Shown here: positions 24,598-33,442 of the stretch, in pieces
Numbering within the stretch: the first letter of the stretch is position 1
How the letters are laid out: the number at the start of each line of letters is the position of its first letter
The notes under the pieces: model-generated
Databases searched by the model: none
What the model saw: only the letters and a program-made list of their open reading frames with translations
Told to the model about the DNA's origin: nothing
Program-made: the position numbers and the translations under genes
Origin: Hypsibius dujardini
Taxonomy: Eukaryota; Tardigrada; Eutardigrada; Parachela; Hypsibiidae
Direction: 5' to 3'
Length of the DNA: 64,000 nt
Assembly (NCBI GenBank): GCA_001579985.1
Contig: LRSR01004095.1
Location: forward strand, 25,408 to 89,407

Positions 24598-27500
24598 ATG
24601 TCTGTATGTCTGTCTGTATGTCTGTATGTATGTATGTCTGTATGTCTGTATGTCTGCCTGACTGTCTGCCTGTCTGCCTGTCCGTTTGATTGCCTATCTG
24701 CCTATCTCCCTGTTTGTCTGTTTGTCCATTTTTCTACCTATCTGTCTATCTATCTGTCTGGCTGCCTCCCTGCCTGACTATTGCAGTGTCAGTGTACTTG
24801 CCTACTAGTATGGCTGCGTATGCTAAACTTATCATCTGGATATTCTACAGGTGCCGTCGTTGAAGCCATTCCCACCAAGAACGAACTTGCGCGTCGCGTT
24901 GAACACATCCTCATCAAGCACTTTGCCCGCCAGTTGGAGATCCTGAAGCGAGCATCTAGCCAAATCAGCGTGCAGTGGGACTCGTACGATGCCGCTAGCG
25001 CATGGGAAAAGGCTTTCGAAATCGGAGCGGAGTTGAAGGACTCCATTGAGGAGATTCAAGCTCGTCAGTTGGGCGAGAAGACAAAGGACGCCATCAAGGA
25101 TCTTTTGCTGGAGACGATTCGAATGATTCGCAAGCAGGCGGAACAGAGCCAGAGCCTGAAAGAGGGATTGGAGAAGATGAACATTCAGAGCCTCGAAGAC
25201 AGCATTCGCAATGGCGGTGAAGGCCTCATCAACTACTGGACCGAGCTCATCCAGAATTACGAAGTCATGCTGAACTGGCTCGGAGCTGAGCAGATGAAAT
25301 CTGTCATCAAGATGGAGGGTGACAAGCTCGTTGTGACACTCCCGCACCCCTTTCGGTGGAACAGCTTCAAGGTAGTCTGCCTGCCTCTATGGCCGTTGTA
25401 TCGTTCTGCCTGTCTGTCTGTCTGTCTGTCTGTATGTCTGTCTGTCTGTCTGTATGTCTGCCAGCCAACCAGCCAGTGTTGTTTAATGTCCAATACTGTA
25501 TTATGTACTAAACCAGTTTTCTTTTGCAGTGTCTGCCCCAGATGGAGGAAGGACAACTGCAGAAGGCCTACAAATTCTTAGAACAGTCCAAACGTGCCTT
25601 CCGCAGTGTCTTCGACGACGACAATGTGCACATCTCCCTCGCTGACCGTCAGGAAGGTTTCCGCTTCAAGTGGTCCGAAATGAAAAACCTCCACAAAAAG
25701 AACCTTCCCATCCAGACCGCCATGATCTTCGGCGACCGCCAGATCATGACATTCGACGGTAAGGTCTACTCCATCCCCCAGGACGGTAAGAAGTGTACCT
25801 ATCTGATGGCTCGCGGCACCAAGAAGGAGAACTTTGCCTTGGTCAAGACCTGCGACGGCCTCACTCTGACCCTCCCGGAGATGTCCGTCACCATCAACGA
25901 GAAGAACGAAGTCCGTCTGAACAACAGCCGCACGGTGGTGCAGCTTCCGGTGGAGAGCGGCAACAAGAAGACGACAGTCAAGATGGTGGGTGACACCATT
26001 GAAGTCGAGTCGCAAACTGGCATCACTCTCAAGTTCAACGGAGAGAAACAGGTAGAAAAGGAAAATTTTCTTTGGTAGCCAGGCAGCCCGGTTATTTCAA
26101 GCGAGAGCTTTCAAGAATGTTTTTTCTTTAATCAGGTGCATGTTGTGGAGTTGTCCAGCGGAATGTGGGACGAGTCGACTGGACTCCTCGGCACCAACGA
26201 CAACGAAGCTGATAACGACTGGAAAATGCCGTCTGGCAAACAGGCCTCCCACGCCGAGGAGTTTGTCAATGCCTTCGAGCTCTCCAAAGAAGCGCAGTGT
26301 CAGCTGACCCGGCCCAGTGAAGCCAGACAGCAACGTGGCGGCCCACAGTGCAAGGAGTCTTCCAAGTGCGCAACCTTCTTCCGCAACAGCGATTCCGACT
26401 TGAGCACCTGCTTCGAGACTGTTCAACCGGATGAGTTCATGTTTGCCTGCGAACAGGAGACGCGGCAGTGCAACCAGACCGTCACCGAGGAGATTGTCTG
26501 CTCCATCATTGAAGCCTACCGCACCATCTGCCACATCAAGGGCGTCGAGACGGAATCCCCGGAGGAGTGCGAGACTTGCGACGGTCGCAAGGAGAACTCC
26601 AAATGGAACATTCGCGGCAATCAGCGCAAGGTTGACGTAGTCGTAGTCGTGTCCGAACATCAGGATCTCGCCAAGGAACATCAGTCGCCGGCTGAGAAGA
26701 TTCGTGCCTTGATGGATACCATCACCCGCAAACTGCAGCAGTGGAACGGACAGGATGTCCGGATCGCCTTGGTCGGATTCAGCGGGGCTGGGGTCCACAA
26801 AGATGGCCACTCTCACAGCATTGACAAGTACGATGATGTGCTTTTTTAAAAATTAAATTTGAATGTCGAGGAGTCCTTCATATATGTGGCCGTGTTGTTT
26901 TTGCAGCAAGCAATTCGACATCATTCACAAACTGCCCCAGGCTCTGAAAACGCTCCAGTTCAAGGGACGTCAACAGGCGGATGTCTTGGAGGCAATTGAC
27001 TTTGTCGTGGAGACCCATGATTTCCGACCGGAGGCCTCAAAGATCATCCTCGTTTTCGGACCGGAAGAACGTCAGGTAATATTTCCTCCCTCAAACATTT
27101 AAATTAATGCCTAGTGAGATCAGTCAATCGCGCAGACCGCAAGTCGGACAGACATGGTGCAGGCATGGAGACATTCACATATTAGGGCATTTACACATTC
27201 AGGCAACAGACATGTATACACTTGGATAATCCCAAAGACAGACATGCGAATATCCAGTCTGCAAACCAGATAACTTTGTTTTGCCTGGATCAATTGATAG
27301 CTTCTTTTCTTTTCTCACAGCATGTGAGCGGAGGACAGCATCAGTCGGTGGCGCGAAAGCTGGTCGATCGCGGCATCACCGTCTCCGTCTTCGCCAAGTA
27401 CGACGAGCTGAAGGAACGCGATCTCGGCCTCAACTTTGACGGCACGGTGATGAGCGGCAAGTCTAAGGCAGAGGACACCCGCGGTGAGATGCCCAGTCAA

Positions 27501-27719
27501 CGGATGAGCCGACTGGCCAAGCAGACCCGTGGCGCCATCTTCAAGCTGGACTCGGTCTTCAGCCAGGAGGCGGGAAAGAAATCTCAGGCGGAGGAACGGA
27601 CCGCCAACACCATTCTGGAGCAGATCAAGCGGGAGGAGACCATGTGCAAGACCTGTGTCTGTCAGCAGACCGACTTGAACCAGCTCATCTCATCCTGCAA
27701 AGTATCCGCCTGTGCGTAG
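15122..27719 (+). CDS. Apolipophorin-type large lipid transfer protein with vWD and vWA-like domains
   Basis: Exons: 15122-15176, 15267-15368, 15540-16027, 16336-16479, 16562-16864, 16943-17874, 17935-18046, 18110-18463, 18534-18872, 19286-19733, 19802-20270, 20350-20568, 20672-21145, 21280-21556, 21656-22239, 22322-23014, 23098-23332, 23399-23653, 23914-24367, 24851-25371, 25530-26051, 26136-26827, 26907-27075, 27321-27719. All phases agree, giving 3,079 residues. The order is signal peptide (1-18), vitellogenin/apoB N-terminal lipoprotein domain (about 50-940, with a VPQPCEYRM motif and Arg/Lys-rich helical repeats), beta-sheet lipid cavity, vWD domain (about 2550-2715, FGDRQIMTFDGKVY, ending GTNDNEADNDW), a Cys-rich stretch, then a vWA-like segment (about 2823-2985, KVDVVVVVSE). 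Two charged linkers near 1015-1090 and 1850-2060 carry dibasic sites. Length and C terminus favour apolipophorin over egg vitellogenin. The product is a secreted lipid carrier. Confidence 0.88.
16078..16150 (+). repeat. TCTCTG tract, lipoprotein intron 3
   Basis: This is a run of tctctgtc units followed by degenerate tgtt/tgtc words, lying wholly inside intron 3. Confidence 0.85.
18953..19103 (+). repeat. Degenerate TCTG/TGCC tract, lipoprotein intron 9
   Basis: Interrupted ctctctctgt, tgcctgcctg and gtctgtctg units occupy much of the intron between exons 9 and 10. Confidence 0.75.
23703..23868 (+). repeat. Degenerate CAGA tract, lipoprotein intron 18
   Basis: Repeated acagacag and acacacag words lie in the opposite orientation to the TCTG tracts of neighbouring introns of the same gene. 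Intron tract orientation is therefore not fixed relative to transcription. Confidence 0.8.
24441..24776 (+). repeat. Compound microsatellite (TATC)n-(TGTC)n, lipoprotein intron 19
   Basis: A nearly pure TATC array (about 24503-24556) runs into a TGTC array (to about 24596), then into TATG/TCTG-mixed and degenerate units. It fills most of the 483-base intron 24368-24850 and opens artefactual frames encoding Leu/Ser/Cys repeats. Confidence 0.95.
25408..25461 (+). repeat. TCTG tract, lipoprotein intron 20
   Basis: About thirteen gtctgtctg units with a few gtatg variants, confined to intron 20. Confidence 0.9.
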
Positions 27720-28235
27720 TACACAAGACTAATTGTATCTTGCCGTACTTATTTATTTTCGCTTTCCTGAAAGCATTTCAATGTTTCCACTGTCGTCCGC
27801 CGTATTTATGTCCGTATCACAGTACTGTACTTGTCTTTGCTTGTGAACCTCATTCCTTCCCTCCTTCCCTTCTCTTTTTGTATTCATCGCAGTAATAATA
27901 CATACCACAAGTAATAACGTTCAAGTTCGAATCGAGCGATAAAATGCGGCTTTTAAGTAAAGTCAGGAGATAAGGAACTCTTGTCCAACAAACCGGAGAA
28001 AGCCTTCAAATATTTCTTGCCTTTTTTCGTGAGAGACCGGATGCATTTTCTATGATGGAAATCGAATCGTGCGATCAGATCAGAAGAGTGTGTAAATGAC
28101 AATCACGTAATCGAGTAGCCTTACGTATAATCTCAATGCAAATCTCTTTTGCTTCCTTATTTCGAAACTTCAATGGACAATAAATTGATTAGAACCGATT
28201 CTGATATGAAATTCTGTTGAGTGTTCTTCCATAAA
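27720..28235. other. Short intergenic gap between lipoprotein and NTPDase genes
   Basis: Only 516 bases separate the lipoprotein stop from the NTPDase ATG, and no open gene lies between them. An AATAAA at 28179-28184 is the clearest poly(A) signal and sits just 52 bases before the next ATG. The two transcription units may therefore nearly abut or overlap. Confidence 0.5.
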
Positions 28236-28617
28236 ATGAAGCTTCGGCACTATTCGGCACTAATTCTGGCTGTTTATTTCCTCGGTTTTCTTGTTAATGA
28301 CTATGCAACTGCGGCTCCTGTAAGTGTAAACAGCGTTGGAACACAAACGGACAGCAATGGCGATCCTTATGGAACCCTGATGAACATTGAACTCACGCGA
28401 GATTCTTCCGGGAGTATCCACGCTGCACCCAGTGTTGTCACGCATAATTTTCTTGTCATCATCGATGCCGGTTCATCCCACACCAAACTCTACGTATATA
28501 AATGGCCCTCAGCGAAGATAAAGGGAACGGGGATCGTTGTGGAAGAAAGCAACATGGACTGCAAGAGTGTGAGAGGTTTCCTTGACATCTGGCTATTTTG
28601 CCCTTGCCTGCTTGACC

Positions 28618-28668
<51 letters not shown>

Positions 28669-30713
28669 GGGTATCTGTACTGGTAGTTATCCTGCTAGAT
28701 TAAAATGTATGTTTATTCCGTTATTTAGCCATTTTAAGCAATTTCAAGAACCAACCGGAAGAAGCGGGACCCAGTCTCCGCGAGTGTCTGAATTTCGCGG
28801 CTATGCAGGTGCCACAGGAAATTTGGAGGGTCACCCGTGTACTTCTTGGAGCTACAGCGGGCATGCGAGTTTTATCGTAAGTGTTATTGTCATCTTTCAA
28901 GGCAATGGTTGTGGTGTATTTTTGAAGTGTGATAGTGATCAATGGTGCTTTGTACGTACAGTGCCAGCAATGAAACTATCGCAAAAGCTATCATGCTGTC
29001 CGTTTCGGATTACGTCGGAAAGAGGTACCAGTTCGTGGTGGAGGCCCGGAATATTGCCATCCTTTCTCCAGAAAACGAGGGAGCCTTCTCCTGGGTTTCC
29101 GTCAACTTCGCCAAAGGAATACTCAAAGAAAATGCGGTATATTTTGCTGAATATCTATGGGTACATGCGTATCACCATCATCATTATTTCCATCTCTAGA
29201 ACGCAGAGGTCGAGCCGAGCACTCGGCAGCCGACTTGGGGCTCATTGGATGTGGGAGGAGCCTCGACTCAATTCTCCGTTGAGGTCATCCAAACCAAGGT
29301 CGCTCCGTCGTTCTGCGTCAAGTCCTTCGGTCAAGAGTACAAAATCTATACAAAAAGCTTCCTCTGCTACGGGAAAAACGAAGCATACCGCCGCTATAAA
29401 GCTCTTCTGATTCGGTCTCACAACTTTACCGAGCCCATTGTGGATCCCTGCCGGCCGGCCCAGTTCGATACTGTTGTACAGGTAACTGTGCGGGATATCT
29501 TTAACTGCGGCTTATAATCATCCTAATGGAAAGGCAAATTGCAGTTCAACGACCACTTTGCCAAGCCGTGTAGTAACGTCACAGTCGCCGATGTACACTA
29601 CAAGGTACGAACCTACAGCAGTAGGAATGAGAGCTGTTAGAGAGTTGGATGAGTTGTATACACACCGTACGTCTACTCTTTCTTCTGTAGGAGAAGTTTG
29701 TGATAACAGGAGGCGCAGACGGTGATCGGTGCCACGACCACGTTCAAGAACTGTTTCGGCACACGATGGACCTTAATCCGAGTGCGTGTCCTTTCCAAGA
29801 CGGCGATTGCAGCTTCGCACGCATCAAAAAGGGGACTGTCCGCGCAAAGTTCCTGGTAATTACCGCGGAAGTAAACTATGTGTAGAGAGATTATTCACAG
29901 GGAAGACCTTACTCACCTCCCCGGTTAGCAATTTAACGTTTGCTATGCTATTTAGTGCGTCCTTTCTTCCAGGGCACTGGAGCGCTGTATTATGACACGA
30001 AGAATCTGCGGATATTAAGCAACGACTCCTTCAGCCTTAGTCCATTCGATGCTGCAGGTTTTCGTGCAGGTGTGATGCGGTACACTGTGTTTCATTCAAT
30101 CTATTCTATTTCGATGCTTGTAATAACTGTTTTTCTAGCGCGAAAGGCATACTGCAGCAAATCTCATGAAGAGGTCCTCTTCTTGACATTTAAGTTCCAA
30201 GCGGCAAAAGAGACATGTATGCACTAATGCCCTATTATTTACTTACCTATTGCAGATTGAGCAACTTATTGCGGCAAAACCGGAACTCAAGAACTTCTTC
30301 ATTCGCCACTGCTTCGATGCGACGTATGAGGAGGTACTCTTGTCCAGTGTCTACGGTCTGGACGACGAAACACTCAAGGAAATGATATTTTCGGATAATG
30401 TGAGTAGTGCCACCTATCTCTTGTCAAAGCGGGTTTAGATTCCCTCTTCGCACAATGTATAATAAATTGTATTTTAACCTAGGTGAATGGAATCCATATT
30501 GGATGGACATTGGGCTGGGCAGTAATCATGTCGACTGATGACAACTGTGTCGGGGGATGGGACCTCGGTCGTGGAGGTTGGAAGTCTTTGAATTCTACTA
30601 CTAGTACCTCCTCTACTACACAAACGACCACTGCTAGTACTTCTTCCTATGTTGAACAAACAACAATTATTACCGAAGCGGCATCAGCAGTGACCGCGAC
30701 CACGGTCTTATAA
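28236..30713 (+). CDS. Ecto-nucleoside triphosphate diphosphohydrolase (GDA1/CD39 family)
   Basis: Exons 28236-28566, 28729-28876, 28962-29136, 29200-29481, 29545-29604, 29691-29855, 29973-30069, 30139-30173, 30256-30399 and 30483-30713 give 555 residues. All five apyrase-conserved regions are visible: DAGSSHT (about 77-83), GATAGMR (about 151-157), ENEGAF (about 196-202), DVGGAST (235-241) and GWTLGWA (486-492). A hydrophobic N-terminal segment (about residues 7-27) is a signal peptide or anchor. The family hydrolyses extracellular or lumenal NTPs and NDPs and so ends purinergic signalling. This version ends in a Ser/Thr-rich tail with no membrane segment, and a poly(A) signal follows at 30808. 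The first donor (GTGTGA) was chosen because it preserves the SNF-x-x-x-P-E-E-A-G-x-SL block typical of the family. The donor after exon 8 (GTCCTC) is weak but needed for frame. Confidence 0.9.
28617..28669 (+). repeat. (TCTG)n tract, NTPDase intron 1
   Basis: About thirteen near-perfect tctg units inside the first intron. Confidence 0.95.
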
Positions 30714-30807
30714 ATTAACCTTTTCGCAATTACGCCAATACCTTCTGGCATGTTTTACGATTGACTTGCAATACTCGCGTAATCATACACTTTTTTATTT
30801 ATCTTCG

Positions 30808-30813
30808 AATAAA
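30808..30813 (+). terminator. Poly(A) signal after NTPDase exon 10
   Basis: An exact AATAAA lies 95 bases past the stop of the short form. Its position supports polyadenylation of a transcript ending with the Ser/Thr-rich tail. Confidence 0.5.
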
Positions 30814-31045
30814 GGCTGTCCTCTGGTATTGGGTTTATAACTCATATTCACTCCTGTTGCATGCACTGGTACTGTATGAAGATTCCTGGGATCCTGCATG
30901 GTTTTAGTTATGTACATGTATGCATATATAAATCACTCCTCGGTTTCAGATGTTTCTTCTCTCTTCCAACTCACACATTCAAATGAACAAGTCTATACAT
31001 GTGGTGGTATGGTGGAACTGAGGGCATGTGGTCTGTGCTTAATAG

Positions 31046-31395
31046 GATTCGCGGCGTATAAACAGGAACCGGAGGAAGAGATGTACACTGGTCCAACGAC
31101 AACATACGGATGGCTAATGTCCCCGCCCACTCAAAGACCTTCTACCGACAGTACGATCACTGCCAAAGGAGGGTGGACGCCGCTGGAATTTTATATCCTC
31201 GGAGGATCAATGACATTCGGCATTATTATCCTCGTCATTCCCGTTGGTGTGGTCCTTTTCCTGCGCTGGAGACAGCGACGACGGACTCTGTTTACCACAA
31301 CGATCGACAAGGCCCGGGCGCCGTCGCATAGTCTGGCCGCCTTCGAGGACGTGCGGCTTGCCGGGGAAGGGACGAAAATGCGCTCTGCGGTATAG
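31046..31395 (+). CDS. Alternative membrane-anchoring 3' exon of the NTPDase gene
   Basis: An acceptor (cttaatag) at 31044-31045 opens a frame in phase 2 that runs to a stop at 31393-31395. It encodes an acidic and Thr/Pro-rich stalk, a hydrophobic segment of about 25 residues (YILGGSMTFGIIILVIPVGV...), a basic stop-transfer cluster RWRQRRR and a short cytosolic tail. CD39-type enzymes normally end with such a C-terminal membrane anchor, so the exon very likely belongs to this gene. Two in-frame phase-1 donors inside exon 10 (GT at 30568 and at 30577) would join to it, giving 623 or 626 residues. Both are weak donors (GTCGTG and GTTGGA). The alternative is a separate small membrane-protein gene, which I consider less likely. 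Confidence 0.6.
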
Positions 31396-32246
31396 AAACT
31401 AGCAGCCTGGCTGATTGTGGGATCTCTTAGTTTAAGGAGGTTGGGCTGCGTTTACAAGTAGCTAATCCTGCTGTACATATCCTGTATGATACTGTATAGA
31501 TAACTTGATGCGAATATGTGCGCTATACGGGATCTGTTACATAAATGTGGAGATATGTTTTTGTACAACCGGAATCGACAACCTAACCGTTTAATAGAAA
31601 ACGATGTGTTTTTCATCTACATTTATATACTGTATAATTGCAAATTAGTATATTTACGTACTATTACTATATAAAAACGGTGTGTTATGTTCTAGGACTC
31701 TCATGCTGTCTTAAAACAAACCCATGCCTGAGGTTCAATTGTATTACTATTAAGCTGATAAGTGCAACTGCAAGCCCTACTGTAGCCTAAGGATAACCCC
31801 TGACATCCTCATTGGAAACGTAATTTTAAAAAAATTGCATAAAGACGTTCGACCACGTGCGATTGAAAATCTATTGCTCCGGTGCGCTACAATGTTGGCC
31901 CATGAAAAAAAAAACTTTTTACACCCTGACCATATAATAGACAATGACCTTGATTTCGTTACTATTGCAGTTGTACAGTTATACTACTAATGTATCACTA
32001 CTTACCATTACGAATATTACATTTAATACAGTACAAACTGTGCGTTACAGTGAGTACTCAGAATTATTGGTAGTACTCGTGCTGTCTACCCTAAAATATC
32101 GGTACCCAAGCCTAACGTTTGACCGGCATTAATGTTAAGCTGATAGACTCAAGCTCTACTACAGCTTAAGGATCACCCGGATATCTTCATGTAAACATGT
32201 AATATGACCGAGTTTGAGCCGTTTCATTCATTTCACATGGTGCGTA

Positions 32247-32350
32247 ACAGCTGTGGCACGATTTCTTGACGAAAAACGTTAATCGGAACAACAGCATAAT
32301 GACATGTGTTCCGATTAACGTTTTTCGTCAAGAAATCGTGCCACAGCTGT
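32247..32350. repeat. 44-bp perfect inverted repeat with 16-base loop
   Basis: The left arm 32247-32290 and right arm 32307-32350 are exact reverse complements over all 44 positions, separated by 16 bases. The arms begin acagctgtggcacg. Transcribed from either strand it would fold into a 44-bp uninterrupted duplex. No coding frame or terminal target duplication is obvious. It could be a foldback mobile element, a recent inverted duplication or a hairpin small-RNA precursor. Confidence 0.95.
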
Positions 32351-33136
32351 AGAAAACAGATGATCGTAAAAAGCAAAACAGGTTTTCGGCCATACTTCAT
32401 TCCATTGCAATTTGCAAGTGTGTGTGGGTCTCATCTTGTGTTATACTGTGTGTGTGCTGACAAACACAAATCGTCGTGATAAACACATGTCAAGGCTCCA
32501 TGTCGCCGAGTCGTCGTTGTCGTTGGCATTTTCTTTCCTCGGCGTCTTTTTCCCTTCAACTTCAACACAAGTAAATTGTCTTTATCTCTGCTAATTCATC
32601 CAAAACTTCCTGTTTTTTAGCTGTACCTTCATTTCTCTGCAAAGGAGCTATTGTTAATATTATTGTCGTCTCGAAAAGATATTCAACGTGAACCTCCATC
32701 GATTGGTATGTGATATTTTGAAAAATTGTTTGATATTGTTATTATTGATGATATGAATATTTGATGGTCCTGCTGCTGGTACATGATACACATTGCGTTG
32801 ATTGTACTAATTTTCCTCTTACATTGGTTTGGAGTGATTGAAAAGAATGTCTCCTCTAAATCAAACAAATATACAGCCCCTTTGTTTTTACGTTTCCACT
32901 TTCCAAGTTCGGCTTTTTGTGTGAACCGTTCACCGAATATATCTATTGTATTTTATGAAAGGTTTGGACTTGCGATCATTCACCTAAATATCATAGCCAT
33001 TCAAAGGTGAGCACATACGTAGTACGGTACACACCATTCGATTTATAGTGCATGTCCTCACTCCTTTGCTCCTTCGATTACTTTCCGTATGATCCACTGG
33101 AAAAGCTGATCGAACAATTGTTTCTGTCGGTCTCTC

Positions 33137-33137
33137 A

Positions 33138-33205
<68 letters not shown>

Positions 33206-33227
33206 GTCTGTCTGTCTTCTGTCTGTC
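33137..33227 (+). repeat. (TCTG)n tract upstream of the LolA-like gene
   Basis: A long near-pure tctg array is followed by tctc/tgcc variants to about 33310, probably in a leader intron. Confidence 0.95.
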
Positions 33228-33442
33228 TGTTTGTTTGTTTCGGTCTTTCGGTCTGTCTGCCTGTCTGCCTGTCTCTCTGTCTCTCTGTCTGCCTGTCTGC
33301 CTGCCTACCTCTCTGTGTCTCTGTGACTAACTGATATGTACCAGCTCCTGCCGTCTGCCGAATTCACGTATCTTTTTCGTGTCAGTCATTCAACTTTAAC
33401 TAACCAAATGCTTCATTTGCTTTTAGGAGGAGAACGCACAAT

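Larger units (their letters stand above)
31396..33442. other. AT-rich intergenic region with a hairpin and a TCTG tract
   Basis: No gene is recognised. It contains the perfect inverted repeat at 32247-32350 and the TCTG tract at about 33137-33227. An acceptor (gcttttag, AG at 33425-33426) only 16 bases before the next ATG suggests that the tract lies in a leader intron of the downstream LolA-like gene. Confidence 0.5.

Noticed and set aside
24212-24777. Long open frames rich in Leu, Ser, Cys and Tyr repeats
   Set aside because: They are translations of the TATC/TCTG microsatellite in lipoprotein intron 19 and appear in all three frames.
15122-27719. Egg-yolk vitellogenin as the name of the large lipoprotein
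   Set aside because: Length near 3,080 residues, no polyserine region and the long vWA-like C terminus favour an apolipophorin-type protein. The shared N-terminal domain alone cannot decide.
33052-33330. 92-codon open frame before the LolA-like gene
   Set aside because: It consists of TCTG repeat translation and probably lies in a leader intron.
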